Shown: positions 17,416 to 26,830 of the stretch, one piece after another
How the letters are laid out: each line of letters opens with the position of its first letter
How positions within the stretch are numbered: the first letter of the stretch is position 1
NCBI GenBank assembly: GCA_944327105.1
Contig: CALVGN010000030.1
Coordinates: 1 to 64,000 of the forward strand
Reading direction: 5' to 3'
DNA length: 64,000 nt
Origin: an uncultured Erysipelotrichaceae bacterium
GTDB lineage: Bacteria > Bacillota_I > Bacilli_A > Erysipelotrichales > Erysipelotrichaceae
Made by a program: the position numbers and the translations under genes
The notes under the pieces: model-generated
Told to the model about the DNA's origin: nothing
Database searches by the model: none
Seen by the model: only the letters and a program-made list of their open reading frames with translations

Positions 17416-19632
17416 TTATGCATTGCTTTCGGCACTGCGTGATTTACGAACACCCATGGCTTTACGTGTTGTCCTTTTTCGTGTCGATTTTCTACCCGTT
17501 GACTTTTGCGTCGCCTTTTTTTTGGTTGCTGCCGTTTTCTTCGCCGACGTTTTTCGTGACGTTGATTTTACTGCAGTGGATTTTTCCTGCGAATCTTTAG
17601 CCCCTTGCTTTGTACTGCTGGTTTTACCACGTCGGCTTTTCGGCACGATCTCTTCGCCGTCTTCCGTTTCCATATAATGACATTTTGGATAATTGGAACA
17701 ACCGAGAAAGAACGTACCGAAACGACTTTTGCGCCGCAGCAGTTCCCCACCGCATTTTGGACAGAATTTACCGGTAGGGGTCGGCACATAGGCATTGGGA
17801 TCTTGAATGCGTTCAACGTAAGTGCATTCCGGATAATTCGAACATGAAATGAATTTGCCATAGCGGCCCACACGATAAACCAGTTCGCCACCGCATGTCG
17901 GACAGGTTCGACCGACTTTTTCCGGTTGCTTTTTTTCCATGGTTTTATAGGCATTGTCCACTAACGGTTCAAACTCATCATAAAAGCGATGCAATGCCGC
18001 TACATTATCCAGTTTGCCTTCGGCGATCTCATCCAGTTCGCTTTCCATATTGGCGGTGTATTTGACATTGATGATCTGGTTGAAATAGGCATCGAGCGCT
18101 TCTGTGGTGATCATACCTTGCTCACTGGGGAAAAACACTTTCGTCTTACCACCCTCACTGGCCGGTTTGAGTTCGACATAGCCGCGCTGCTGGATCGTAT
18201 CGATGATGGTGGCATACGTACTGGGCCGTCCGATCCCTTCTTCTTCTAACTTTTTGATCAAACGGGCTTCCGAATATCTTAATGGTGGTTCAGTAAAATG
18301 CTGGGTCGGGATGACCTGTTGGGCCATGATGCTTTCATTTTGATTCAGCATCGGCAATAATTTGTCATTGACCGTTTCGATTTCAGCGGCCAGTTTAAGA
18401 TAACCATCAAATTTGAGCCGATAGCCACTGGTGGTAAAACCATACCCATTGTTATCCAGCGTGACCGAAACCGTGTCATATACGGCCGGAGCCATCAAGC
18501 TGGCGATAGTCCGGATATAAATGAGCTGATACAGTTTGAATTCATCACTTTGCAGATACGGTTTGACCTTTTGCGGGGTATTGGCGACACTGGTAGGACG
18601 AATGGCTTCATGGGCATCTTGTGCGTTTTTGTCCTTTCGTGCATGATACGCGCCTAAGTATTCCTTACCATATGTGCTTTCGATATACGCATTGGCACTG
18701 GCTACAAATTCCGGTGCCAGCCGGCTGGAGTCAGTACGCATGTAAGTGATCAAACCGGTCACATTGCCGCCTAAATCCACACCTTCGTAAAGCCTCTGGG
18801 CGATCGACATGGTCCGCTTGGCGGAAAAACGCAGTTTATTGGCGGCGTCTTGCTGCAGGGTGGAAGTAATGTATGCCAGACGGGGCGCGCGTTTGCGCTC
18901 GCTGACGTCAACCGATCTTACCTCAAACGTTTCTTTCAATGCATTGAGTACTGTTTCGCAATCTGTTTGACACTTCAGTTCGATCTTGGTGTTTTCGAAT
19001 GTGGACAATTCCGCTTCAAAATCGATTTCGTCTTTGCAAAATTGTGCTTTGATATCCCAATATTCTTCCGGAACAAATGCGTTGATTTCCTTTTCTCGAT
19101 CCACGATCAATTTCAATGCAACCGACTGGACACGTCCGGCCGATTTGCTTTTGATCTTGGTGTTGAGCAATTTGGATAAACGAAACCCGATGATGCGATC
19201 CAAAATCCGTCGAGTTTCCTGACTTTTGACCAGATCCATATCGATGGTGCGGGGATGCTTTAATGCTGCTTTGACGGCATGTTCGGTCACTTCATGGAAT
19301 TCGATGCGGTTTTTATCCTGGATATTCAGTCCCAGTTCATCGGCAAGATGCCAGCTGATGGCCTCACCCTCGCGATCCGGGTCGGTTGCCAGATAGACAT
19401 CGTCACATTGTTTCGCCAATGCTTTCAATTCCTTGACCGTTTCTTTTTTGTCTTTGCTGATTTCATAGGTCGGTTTGAAATCATGTTCCACATCGACGCC
19501 CAGTCCGCCTTTGCCTTTGATGGCTAAATCACGGACGTGTCCTTTGCTGGATACGACGGTATAATCGCTGCCGAGATATTTTTGAATCGTCTTGCTTTTG
19601 CTGGGTGATTCAACAATGACTAAATGTGACAT
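17416..19632 (-). CDS. topA: DNA topoisomerase I
   Basis: A 738-residue type IA topoisomerase relaxing negative supercoils. Seen: Toprim N-terminus (LVIVESPSKSKTIQKYLG, DPDREGEAISWH), the active-site Tyr in GLITYMRTDSSR near residue 295, and EEGIGRPSTYA. Two C4 zinc ribbons (CPTCGGEL ... CSNYPEC and CPKCGGEL ... CSNYPKC) follow near residues 585-660. The last 75 residues are a Lys/Ser/Thr/Arg-rich tail likely to bind DNA non-specifically. The start is supported by AGGAGG. It is 8 bp after dprA. Confidence 0.96.
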   Translation of the reverse strand: MSHLVIVESPSKSKTIQKYLGSDYTVVSSKGHVRDLAIKGKGGLGVDVEHDFKPTYEISKDKKETVKELKALAKQCDDVYLATDPDREGEAISWHLADELGLNIQDKNRIEFHEVTEHAVKAALKHPRTIDMDLVKSQETRRILDRIIGFRLSKLLNTKIKSKSAGRVQSVALKLIVDREKEINAFVPEEYWDIKAQFCKDEIDFEAELSTFENTKIELKCQTDCETVLNALKETFEVRSVDVSERKRAPRLAYITSTLQQDAANKLRFSAKRTMSIAQRLYEGVDLGGNVTGLITYMRTDSSRLAPEFVASANAYIESTYGKEYLGAYHARKDKNAQDAHEAIRPTSVANTPQKVKPYLQSDEFKLYQLIYIRTIASLMAPAVYDTVSVTLDNNGYGFTTSGYRLKFDGYLKLAAEIETVNDKLLPMLNQNESIMAQQVIPTQHFTEPPLRYSEARLIKKLEEEGIGRPSTYATIIDTIQQRGYVELKPASEGGKTKVFFPSEQGMITTEALDAYFNQIINVKYTANMESELDEIAEGKLDNVAALHRFYDEFEPLVDNAYKTMEKKQPEKVGRTCPTCGGELVYRVGRYGKFISCSNYPECTYVERIQDPNAYVPTPTGKFCPKCGGELLRRKSRFGTFFLGCSNYPKCHYMETEDGEEIVPKSRRGKTSSTKQGAKDSQEKSTAVKSTSRKTSAKKTAATKKKATQKSTGRKSTRKRTTRKAMGVRKSRSAESNA

Positions 19633-19640
19633 AATTCCTC

Positions 19641-20369
19641 CTAATGTGGCAGTATGTTCAGATCATAAATGCAATAGGCGCCGCTGTTGATCAGATAATT
19701 GCATCCAATTCCGGTTGCTTGATCGAGTGGATAGGGCAAACAATACACATCTTTGCCCATGTCCAGTGCGGCATTGACAGTGATCATCGTACCGCTTTTC
19801 ATGGCAGCGGAAGTGACGATGACACTTTCAGACAAACCGGCAATGAGGCGATTGCGCATTGGAAAACGATATTTTGCCGGGGATATCGAACCGGGATATT
19901 CACTTAATAGCAGATGATGTTTTGCCAGTTTATGATACAGTGTGGCATTGCATAACGGATATATGGTATCGATACCGCAACCGAGTATAGCAATGGTTGA
20001 ACCATCGCGCAATACGGATTCGGCAGCAAGTGCATCCACACCTTTGGCCATACCGGAAACGATGGTAAAATCCGGCCTAAGGTATTCACAGATGCGTTTG
20101 GTCCATGCCATGCCATATTCATTGACATGACGCGATCCGACCACGGCGATCATGCGCGTTTCGATCAATGAACGATCCCCTTTGTAAAATAAAACAAACG
20201 GTGGCATTCGCAATCCCATCAAAATGCGTGGATAGTCTGCGTCTAAAATGGTGATGGCATCCACATTGGGATGATGATCGACGCGGCGATGCGTATTGAT
20301 CGCATCCCGGATTTGCGTCCATTCCCCGCCACATGCTATGGCATAATCGATCAATTGTTCACGATTCAT
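19641..20369 (-). CDS. dprA: DNA processing protein DprA/Smf
   Basis: A 242-residue Rossmann-fold protein that loads RecA on incoming single-stranded DNA in transformation. Seen: VGSRHVNEYG, SGMAKGVDALA, LGCGIDTIYPLCN, SEYP, and the C-terminal INSGAYCIYD. It is shorter than most DprA (about 280-370 residues) and lacks a clear C-terminal winged helix. The start at ATG 20369 is chosen over GTG 20378 because GAGAGG is spaced for the ATG. The NGSTI/DGSTI codons (19993-20005) carry one copy of the ATGGT-N3-ACCAT palindrome. It lies between rnhB and topA as usual. Confidence 0.93.
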   Translation of the reverse strand: MNREQLIDYAIACGGEWTQIRDAINTHRRVDHHPNVDAITILDADYPRILMGLRMPPFVLFYKGDRSLIETRMIAVVGSRHVNEYGMAWTKRICEYLRPDFTIVSGMAKGVDALAAESVLRDGSTIAILGCGIDTIYPLCNATLYHKLAKHHLLLSEYPGSISPAKYRFPMRNRLIAGLSESVIVTSAAMKSGTMITVNAALDMGKDVYCLPYPLDQATGIGCNYLINSGAYCIYDLNILPH

Positions 20370-20426
20370 ACGATTCACCTCTCGCTTACTTAAGAGACAG
20401 AAAGGCGAACAATTAACAAAATAAGT

Positions 20427-21041
20427 TCAAAATAAAGATGGTTGAACCATCGCTTTGCAGGGTGCAAAGCTTTTGCGATGGATGGGGGAAAGACCATAAT
20501 GCGTTATGGCATTTAAGTGCTGTTTGGTGCCATAACCCTTGTGCTTTGCAAAGCCATATTCAGGATAAAGCACGTCAAATCCAACCATCATATGATCCCG
20601 TACGACCTTGGCAACGATGGATGCCGCGGCCACCGAGACACTTTTCTGATCAGCCTTGACCATGTGAAGATAATCCGTACACATCGGCAACGGCATGGCA
20701 TCGGTGAGTGCAAACGCATCCAAATGGGCATTTCGGATCTGGGCCATGGTGCGTTGTGTGGCATGGTAGATATCCAGAGTATCAATGGTTTCTACCGATA
20801 CGATGCGCACATCCACGCATACAGCATCCGCATAAATCGTGCGAAACAGCTGATTGCGTTTCTTTTCACTCAATGCTTTGGAATCATAGATCTGCATATT
20901 GGTATAATCTTTTGGAAAGATGACACCGGCCACCACCAATGGTCCGGCCAATGGTCCCCTGCCGGCTTCATCCATGCCGATCAACAAACGGGAATGTGTC
21001 CAGCATTGAAGTTCAATGGTGTTATCACAGATGCCCTTCAT
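20427..21041 (-). CDS. rnhB: Ribonuclease HII
   Basis: A 204-residue enzyme that nicks RNA in RNA/DNA hybrids and at single misinserted ribonucleotides. Seen: GMDEAGRGPLAGPLVVAGV (catalytic Asp-Glu), DSKALSEKKR, VKADQKSVSVAAASIVAKV and KHKGYGTKQH. A GTG at 21065 is in frame, but the ATG at 21041 follows GGAAGGATC with good spacing and gives normal length. It overlaps rbgA by 17 bp. Its last codons contain another copy of the iterated palindrome (20438-20450). Confidence 0.95.
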   Translation of the reverse strand: MKGICDNTIELQCWTHSRLLIGMDEAGRGPLAGPLVVAGVIFPKDYTNMQIYDSKALSEKKRNQLFRTIYADAVCVDVRIVSVETIDTLDIYHATQRTMAQIRNAHLDAFALTDAMPLPMCTDYLHMVKADQKSVSVAAASIVAKVVRDHMMVGFDVLYPEYGFAKHKGYGTKQHLNAITHYGLSPIHRKSFAPCKAMVQPSLF

Positions 21042-21852
21042 AACTGATCCTTCCAAGGCGCGCACTGTTTAAATCATTCAATAAGATCTGATAACTGCCT
21101 TCAATGGTCGAACCACTGGCCCGGGCAATCGAACCAAACGGATCATTTGGATCAAAATTGGAATAACGCTGGTGTAACAATGGTAAATACCATTGCTGCA
21201 AGCGTTGCATCGCTTCCATTGCCAACTCGCGTTTATCTACCACATCCTGTTTGATCGCATTGATCAGCGCCAGAGTAATGGCCACTGATTGATCATCAAA
21301 GCGTGGCCACAACAACCCCGGTGTATCACATAGATCGAGTTTGGGATGGGCATGGATCCACGTCAAAGCACGGGTCACACCCGGTCGATTTTCTACCGTC
21401 AATGTCTTTTTTTTGCGCATATGATTGATCAATGTACTTTTACCGACATTGGGGATCCCACAAACCATTGCCCGAATGGCCCGCGGGTTGATCCCACGGG
21501 CTTTTTGACGATCATGTTTGGGTTTCATCAAGCGCATGCAGGCATCCACCAGTGCATTCAGCTTGAATGCATGCAACGAATCCAGTGCCATGACCATGGT
21601 CGTATCATTTTTCAAAGAATCCAATAAAACCATGGTGCACGATGGATCTGCCAGATCCGCTTTGGTCAAAACCACCAGGTGCGGTTTATTCTGAATCAAT
21701 TGCGCCAGTAAAGGATTTTCACACGCCAAAGGTGCCCGTGCATCCCGGCATTCGATGACCATATCCACACTTTTCAGCATGGTTTCCATCATTCGTCTGG
21801 CTTTGGTCATATGACCAGGAAACCATTGAATGGATATATTTTCGTTTGCCAT
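21025..21852 (-). CDS. rbgA: Ribosome biogenesis GTPase RbgA (YlqF)
   Basis: A 275-residue circularly permuted GTPase for late 50S assembly. The N-terminal IQWFPGHMTKARR is diagnostic. The G4 motif TKAD precedes the G1 loop GIPNVGKSTLINHM and G3 DTPGLLWP, the permuted order. The start at 21852 follows GGAAAGGAG; the longer frame start adds a non-conserved charged stretch. It lies between lepB and rnhB, the conserved Firmicutes order. Confidence 0.95.
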   Translation of the reverse strand: MANENISIQWFPGHMTKARRMMETMLKSVDMVIECRDARAPLACENPLLAQLIQNKPHLVVLTKADLADPSCTMVLLDSLKNDTTMVMALDSLHAFKLNALVDACMRLMKPKHDRQKARGINPRAIRAMVCGIPNVGKSTLINHMRKKKTLTVENRPGVTRALTWIHAHPKLDLCDTPGLLWPRFDDQSVAITLALINAIKQDVVDKRELAMEAMQRLQQWYLPLLHQRYSNFDPNDPFGSIARASGSTIEGSYQILLNDLNSARLGRISYEGHL

Positions 21853-21881
21853 ATGGTCCTTCTCCTTTCCTTTTTCGTGGA

Positions 21882-22385
21882 TCAATCATTGTCCCATAAG
21901 ATCCAGATACCATCTCCTTTGATGGATGAGGATTCAAATGGTCCATAGTAGCGCGAATCAGTCGAATGGGCGCGATTGTCTCCCATTACAAAATATTCAT
22001 CGTCGTCAAGTGTGATCGAAAAACTGCCGGTTTCCAGCTTGACGGTATCCGAGATGAAATCTTCTTCGATGGTTTGACCATCGACCATCAATACACCTTG
22101 ATCATACTCTACTGTCTCACCAGGCAATCCGATCACTCGTTTGACCATATAGACACCATGGTCCTGGATCACCACGATATCGAATCGATCGGGATCATCG
22201 AAAAAAAGTGGCAAGATCCAGGAAATGCCAAAGGAGCGATCGTGCAATGTCGGTTCCATTGAATGACCGTCCACCACAACAAAACGCAATACGAAATTCG
22301 TGACCAGAAAGGCCAAAACGAGTGCGGAGATGATGGGTTTGACCACATCATCGATGAAACTGAACTTCTTTTTTTCTTTTTCCAT
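21882..22385 (-). CDS. lepB: Signal peptidase I
   Basis: A 167-residue membrane protease removing signal peptides outside the membrane. Seen: one N-terminal membrane helix (about residues 12-32), catalytic Ser in DGHSMEPTLH, catalytic Lys in MVKRVIGLPGE, and the C-terminal MGDNRAHSTDSRYYG box. Size fits the Gram-positive type. It begins only about 30 nt after the rplS terminator. A TAGAAT box lies 9 nt before the ATG and no Shine-Dalgarno is obvious, so the mRNA may have almost no leader. Confidence 0.95.
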   Translation of the reverse strand: MEKEKKKFSFIDDVVKPIISALVLAFLVTNFVLRFVVVDGHSMEPTLHDRSFGISWILPLFFDDPDRFDIVVIQDHGVYMVKRVIGLPGETVEYDQGVLMVDGQTIEEDFISDTVKLETGSFSITLDDDEYFVMGDNRAHSTDSRYYGPFESSSIKGDGIWILWDND

Positions 22386-22416
22386 GGTGATACCATTCTA
22401 ATCGTTTGTCGGATTC

Positions 22417-22443
22417 AAAAAAAGAGTCATGTTACTGACTCTT
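22417..22443 (-). terminator. Terminator after rplS
   Basis: Stem AAGAGTCA/TGACTCTT with a 6-nt loop and a seven-residue T-run on the minus strand. Confidence 0.85.
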
Positions 22444-22458
22444 CGCTTCAATGGATGA

Positions 22459-22809
22459 CTACCGACGGACTTCCTTAATACGGGCAGCCTTGCCGCTCAA
22501 TCCACGCAGGTAATGCAGTTTTGCACGACGCACTTTACCGACACGCAAGACCGTGATCTTGTCGATGATCGGAGAATGCAGCGGGAACGTACGTTCCACA
22601 CCGACGCCGTTGCTCATCTTGCGAACCGTAAAGGTTTCACCGATGCCGCTGCCCTGACGTTTGATGACAACGCCTTCAAACGCCTGGATACGGGATTTGT
22701 CGCCTTCCTTGATGCGCACATCCACACGCACGGTGCAACCGGCACCGAACTGTGGCAGATCGGTTCTTAACTGTGCTTTACCGATCTCACGAACCAGATT
22801 CAAATTCAT
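22459..22809 (-). CDS. rplS: 50S ribosomal protein L19
   Basis: A 116-residue ribosomal protein at the 30S/50S interface. Seen: [57 protein letters not shown], and the basic C-terminus. The ATG at 22809 is preceded by AAAAAGGAG; the in-frame TTG upstream lies before that Shine-Dalgarno and is rejected. It is separated from trmD by a sortase and a MATE gene, unlike the common trmD-rplS pair, and has its own promoter and terminator. Confidence 0.95.
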   Translation of the reverse strand: MNLNLVREIGKAQLRTDLPQFGAGCTVRVDVRIKEGDKSRIQAFEGVVIKRQGSGIGETFTVRKMSNGVGVERTFPLHSPIIDKITVLRVGKVRRAKLHYLRGLSGKAARIKEVRR

Positions 22810-22934
22810 GATGTTCTCCTTTTTCAATCAATTCCATCTGATATTCTTACAGTCTGATTGGCATTGCTGCAGCGGAATATGTGGGCTTATTAGCTAAGCG
22901 AGATATAGAATACCATAAAATCGACAGATGGCAA
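22810..22934 (-). promoter_or_regulatory. rplS promoter and leader
   Basis: A promoter with -35 TTGCCA (22929-22934), a 16-bp spacer and an extended -10 TGGTATTCT (22907-22915). The leader of about 90 nt contains a GCTTA...TAAGC hairpin and a GCTGCAGC-type repeat. Autoregulatory L19 leaders are known in Firmicutes; whether this is one needs a covariance-model test. Confidence 0.5.
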
Positions 22935-22977
22935 TCCATGAATCGTATGAATTTTAAAGGAATTATTCGGATTTTAG

Positions 22978-24345
22978 TCAATTTGAGGACTCTATTGGTG
23001 CCATACTGGCACGCCATTGCAAAATAGCGTCAAGATTGCGCTTGACAATAATAAACGAAAAGATGGGTGCGATCAGATCACTGATCGGTTCAGCCACAAA
23101 TGCACTTTCTGCGCCGAAAAATAACGGAACAAGCAGCAATGCGGCAAAATAGACACCTTTACGGAAAAACGAAAGCAGAAAGGATATTTTGACTTGACCC
23201 AGTGCCGTCATCCCATCCACCAGTTCATATTGCAGACCCAATGGGATGATCATCCATGTCATGGTCCGTATGGCGGATAAACTTTGGGTTTTCAACAATG
23301 GATCGGATGTAAACAACGATACAAATGCATCGCCCGCCAGCCAGACGAAAGCAAACATGAGTATGGTAAAACCAACACACCACTGGCAGATCTGCCGATA
23401 TGCTTCCTTGACCCGCTGACACTGAAACGCACCATAATTGTACGAAAGGATGCATTGTGTTCCGCTGGATATCCCACCTAAAGGCATGGTGACTAACAGC
23501 ATGAACGATTGAGCGATGGTATTGGCAGAAATGAGCAGATCGGAATCGATCATTGAGGGATAAAATTTTAATACGGTATTCATCGTCATGATCATCACAT
23601 TATCAAAAGCGATGATGGCAAATGGGGTAAAACCGATTTTCAAAATGGAGCGGATCAGTGTTTGATCAAATCCATTGAATTTCAGTTTGACCGGCAATTT
23701 GGCTTTGACCAAAACAGCAAGTACGAACACTGCACTGCACCCTTGGGCAAATACGGTCGCGATGGCAGCTCCGGCAACACCCATGGTAAAACCATAGATC
23801 AATATGGGATCGAGGATGATATTGACGAGTGCCCCGACAAGTACCGAAGTCATGCCGATTTTACTGTAGCCTTGTGCATTGATGAAATAATTCATCCCAC
23901 TGGCTACTAATGCCAATGGGGTGCCGCATAAATAAATCGTAAAATAGGTTAACGCATTATCAATGGTTGCATTGCTGGCACCAAATAAAAGCAGCAATTC
24001 CTTTCGAAACGGAAATAAAAGCAATACCAGAATGATGGAAATGGTCAAAACCATAAAGAAACTGGTTGAAACCAGTTTACTCGCTCGTTTCAACTTCCCT
24101 TCACCCATGGCCATTGAACATAATGGTGCACCACCCACACCGACCAATGCCGCAAAAGCACCGATCAATGTGACCAATGGTCCACATACACCGATGGCAG
24201 CCAAAGCCAATGATCCACCATCAGCCATGTGGCCGATATAAATCCGATCCACTATGGAATATGCCACATTGACACATTGAGCGACCATTGCCGGAATCGC
24301 GATGGTTTTGATCAATTGATGCAATGGTGATTTTCCTAAATCCAT
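22978..24345 (-). CDS. MATE-family multidrug/sodium efflux protein
   Basis: A 455-residue polytopic membrane protein with about 12 hydrophobic helices. The first half has the typical MATE start (LIKTIAIPAMVAQCVNVAYSIVDRIYIGHM) and GVGGAPLCSMAMGEGK. MATE proteins exchange Na+ or H+ for drugs or organic cations; the substrate here is unknown. ATG 24345 is chosen because GGAAGGAAG precedes it. It lies between a sortase and rplS, inside the ribosomal/trmD block, as an apparent insertion. One iterated palindrome falls in its YGFTMG codons. Confidence 0.88.
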   Translation of the reverse strand: MDLGKSPLHQLIKTIAIPAMVAQCVNVAYSIVDRIYIGHMADGGSLALAAIGVCGPLVTLIGAFAALVGVGGAPLCSMAMGEGKLKRASKLVSTSFFMVLTISIILVLLLFPFRKELLLLFGASNATIDNALTYFTIYLCGTPLALVASGMNYFINAQGYSKIGMTSVLVGALVNIILDPILIYGFTMGVAGAAIATVFAQGCSAVFVLAVLVKAKLPVKLKFNGFDQTLIRSILKIGFTPFAIIAFDNVMIMTMNTVLKFYPSMIDSDLLISANTIAQSFMLLVTMPLGGISSGTQCILSYNYGAFQCQRVKEAYRQICQWCVGFTILMFAFVWLAGDAFVSLFTSDPLLKTQSLSAIRTMTWMIIPLGLQYELVDGMTALGQVKISFLLSFFRKGVYFAALLLVPLFFGAESAFVAEPISDLIAPIFSFIIVKRNLDAILQWRASMAPIESSN

Positions 24346-24378
24346 AATGCTTCCTTCCATAAAAAGAAAAGGGTGAGA

Positions 24379-25326
24379 CTAGAAGTCCACCCGATCGATT
24401 TCCTTGCCGATCACGATAAACAGACGGCTCTCATCGTTTTCAACACAGGTCTGCAAGGTGACGAATGAATCGCCGTCATGGATCGGCACATCGGTTTCAA
24501 TGAAGTCGCCATATTCATTTTCGATGCGATCCATATAATCGCTCAATTGTTCGGCCGTGTAATTGGGATTAAACGGGCAATTCAGATAATCGGTCAATGC
24601 ATCACCGGTTGTGTTGTAGCTTGCTTTTTCATAATAGAACGCATGGGCAACCTGATAGGTGCGCTGCTGACCGTTAAACGTCAATGTGAAGGTATCATAT
24701 TGATCATAGACACTGGGATCACACAATGTATCCAATGGGGTAAACTTCAGATTGTCCTGTTCATAACGGTATTCATAGACATAATGACCATAAATGATCA
24801 GATTCTGATCCATCGGTATACCGTTTTCATCCAATGTATTGGCGGCATCCATGAATTCCTGGCCATACGATACGTCCTGATGGTTGATATCCGTGCGCAG
24901 ATATTGCGCATTGCCGGAATTGACCAGTGCGGCAAATTCTGGATTGGACATATCCCGGTTTTCTGTGATCTGATCAGCATAGCTGGAACGCACGATCACA
25001 TGGGGATATTGATCCACGGTATGGGAATCATAGTTGTATAACAGATCGTTTTCCCATTCCAGATAGGCTACATAATCACTGTTTAAATCATGATATTTTT
25101 GATAAATGGGGTCATACACGGAAGCCAGGGATGGATCGGATGAAGCAATAGGAGTGGTTGAAACCACTGGTTGCTCACTCGGTTTTTGCTCACTCGGTTT
25201 TTCTGGATTCAACCATGAATAAATGCCATATCCGATTCCACCGGTCAGTGCAATCGCCACAATGATCCCAACAGTAACAATGATTTTACCAGTTTTCGAT
25301 AAACGACGATGTCTGTGTTTGGCCAT
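24379..25326 (-). CDS. Class B-like sortase
   Basis: A 315-residue protein with a basic N-terminus, one membrane helix (about residues 13-37) and a Pro/Glu/Ser linker. The sortase core has catalytic His in LIIYGHYV, Cys294 in VTLQTCVEN and Arg301, the TLxTC-x6-R spacing of class B. Sortases transpeptidate surface proteins onto peptidoglycan or pilin. It starts one base after the trmD stop, using an AAGGAGG formed by trmD's last codons, so it is co-translated with the rimM-trmD operon. Its substrate is not in the immediate neighbourhood. Confidence 0.85.
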   Translation of the reverse strand: MAKHRHRRLSKTGKIIVTVGIIVAIALTGGIGYGIYSWLNPEKPSEQKPSEQPVVSTTPIASSDPSLASVYDPIYQKYHDLNSDYVAYLEWENDLLYNYDSHTVDQYPHVIVRSSYADQITENRDMSNPEFAALVNSGNAQYLRTDINHQDVSYGQEFMDAANTLDENGIPMDQNLIIYGHYVYEYRYEQDNLKFTPLDTLCDPSVYDQYDTFTLTFNGQQRTYQVAHAFYYEKASYNTTGDALTDYLNCPFNPNYTAEQLSDYMDRIENEYGDFIETDVPIHDGDSFVTLQTCVENDESRLFIVIGKEIDRVDF

Positions 25327-25327
25327 A

Positions 25328-26062
25328 CTAATCCTCCTTGGATTCCATAAAAGATGCCTGATTGTCACATAGTTGATTCAATTCCCTTTCCAATTCCGCA
25401 TTCCACATATCCTTACGGAATTTTTTGGTATTGACCAGACTATTATAGCGTTTCCATTGTTGGATTTTACCATGATTTCCGTTGGTCAAAACATACGGAA
25501 CGCTTTTAGCGTCAAATACAAGCGGACGGGTGAATTGATCATATTCCAGTGTATCGGCTGAAAACGATTCATTGGATAAGGATTGAGCATTGATCACACC
25601 AGGGATCAGACGAGTGATGGAATCCACGATCACCATGGCACCCAGTTCACCACCGGTCAGAATATAATCCCCGATGCAGAAACGATAATCGCAATAATCA
25701 TAGATGCGGGCATCGTAGCCTTCATAATGACCACATAATAAAATCAAATGATCACAAGTTTCGGCAATGTTGCGGGCATCATGTTGGGTATACAGTGGTG
25801 CGACCGGAGTTAAAATGGCGACTTTGCTGTTGGGAGTGGAAACATCATCGATGGCGCGTTTGGCCACATCGACGCGTAAAACCATTCCCGTGGCTTCCGA
25901 ATAAGGCGCACCGTCGACATGACCATAGGTATCGATGGCATAATTGCGCAGATAGACGATTTCGATTTCTACCAGATCCTTATTTTGGGCACGTTTGAGG
26001 ATGGATTCATTGAAGTAGGCTTCCATCATCTGTGGAAACAACGTCAAAACTGTAAACTTCAT
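25328..26062 (-). CDS. trmD: tRNA (guanine-N1)-methyltransferase
   Basis: A 244-residue SPOUT enzyme methylating G37 next to the anticodon. Seen: FTVLTLFPQMMEAYF, YSEATGMVLRVD, the trefoil-knot region LCGHYEGYDARI and GDYILTGGELGAMVIVDSI. It overlaps rimM by ATGA. Length is normal. Confidence 0.96.
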   Translation of the reverse strand: MKFTVLTLFPQMMEAYFNESILKRAQNKDLVEIEIVYLRNYAIDTYGHVDGAPYSEATGMVLRVDVAKRAIDDVSTPNSKVAILTPVAPLYTQHDARNIAETCDHLILLCGHYEGYDARIYDYCDYRFCIGDYILTGGELGAMVIVDSITRLIPGVINAQSLSNESFSADTLEYDQFTRPLVFDAKSVPYVLTNGNHGKIQQWKRYNSLVNTKKFRKDMWNAELERELNQLCDNQASFMESKED

Positions 26063-26538
26063 AACAAGCCGTCCAATCCTTTCATGATGATGGTGGAACC
26101 ATCGTCATCGATGGTTTCAATAAAAGGCGCATTGAATGGGACCAAGAACGCATGATCACCCTGTTGAATGCGTGCATTGAGTTGTGGACCGTATTGTTCA
26201 AAATCGATCAACGTGCCAATGGTCGAACCATTATAAACGACCCGATACCCTTTCAATTGATAGCCGTAATGCCCGTTGATCGGTGGTAATTGACTGGAAT
26301 CAATGGTGATTTCCATGTTGATCAATGGTTCCACCATTTCAATCGTGGTTAGATCCGAAAGTTTGATGATCGGACAGATTCCCTGAAAACGCATCGAAGC
26401 AACCGTATAGTGGATCCCATTAATCGATATGGTTTGTCCAACCGCAAAGCGTTGCGTACTGTTTTGCGTATAGGGATAGATCTTGATCTCTCCTTTTAAT
26501 CCGATGGTTTTGACCACTTTTCCAATGGGTATGACCAT
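26059..26538 (-). CDS. rimM: 16S rRNA processing protein RimM
   Basis: A 159-residue 30S assembly factor that binds S19. Seen: N-terminal IGKVVKTIGLKGEIKI and a C-terminal PRC-barrel-like half with YQLKGYRVVYN and PFNAPFIETID. It carries three exact copies of the palindrome (26090, 26219, 26325) in only 480 bp, in two different reading frames, the highest density of any housekeeping gene here. It overlaps trmD by 4 bp. Confidence 0.93.
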   Translation of the reverse strand: MVIPIGKVVKTIGLKGEIKIYPYTQNSTQRFAVGQTISINGIHYTVASMRFQGICPIIKLSDLTTIEMVEPLINMEITIDSSQLPPINGHYGYQLKGYRVVYNGSTIGTLIDFEQYGPQLNARIQQGDHAFLVPFNAPFIETIDDDGSTIIMKGLDGLL

Positions 26539-26554
26539 AAGTTCTCCCTTCCAT

Positions 26555-26585
26555 CAAAAAATCAATAGAGTTTCCTCTATTGATT
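26555..26585 (-). terminator. Terminator overlapping the khpA stop codon
   Basis: An 11-bp stem AATCAATAGAG/CTCTATTGATT with a GAAA loop on the minus strand, then six T residues. The khpA TAG (26577-26579) is inside the first arm. It separates rpsP-khpA from rimM. Confidence 0.85.
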
Positions 26586-26828
26586 GATTGTATCAAATTT
26601 GATACTCAACCGCTTCTCAGCGAGAATGGAAGCCACCGACATCATTGACCGGATGGATTGTGCCATGGCACCTTTCTTTCCAATCAAATGTCCGATATCG
26701 GAACTGGTGGCTTTGATGGTCAAGACCACTTCCTTCCCATCTTCACTTTCCGCACTTCCCACTTCCAGTGATTCGGGATGGTTGCATAATGGTCGAACCA
26801 ATTCCAACAATACGTTTTCCAACCCCAT
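26577..26828 (-). CDS. khpA: KH-domain RNA-binding protein KhpA (YlqC)
   Basis: An 83-residue single KH domain with the RNA-binding G-x-x-G loop in HLIGKKGAMAQSIRSM. KhpA pairs with KhpB/EloR to bind RNAs affecting division and wall growth. The gene follows rpsP by 2 bp, the usual Firmicutes arrangement. The family start MGLENVLLELVRPL is conserved in length. Confidence 0.92.
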   Translation of the reverse strand: MGLENVLLELVRPLCNHPESLEVGSAESEDGKEVVLTIKATSSDIGHLIGKKGAMAQSIRSMMSVASILAEKRLSIKFDTINQ

Positions 26829-26830
26829 GA

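Noticed and set aside
21810-21823. TGGTCATATGACCA palindrome in rbgA
   Set aside because: A single 14-bp palindrome with a different centre length; it encodes the conserved GHMTKA segment and is probably chance.
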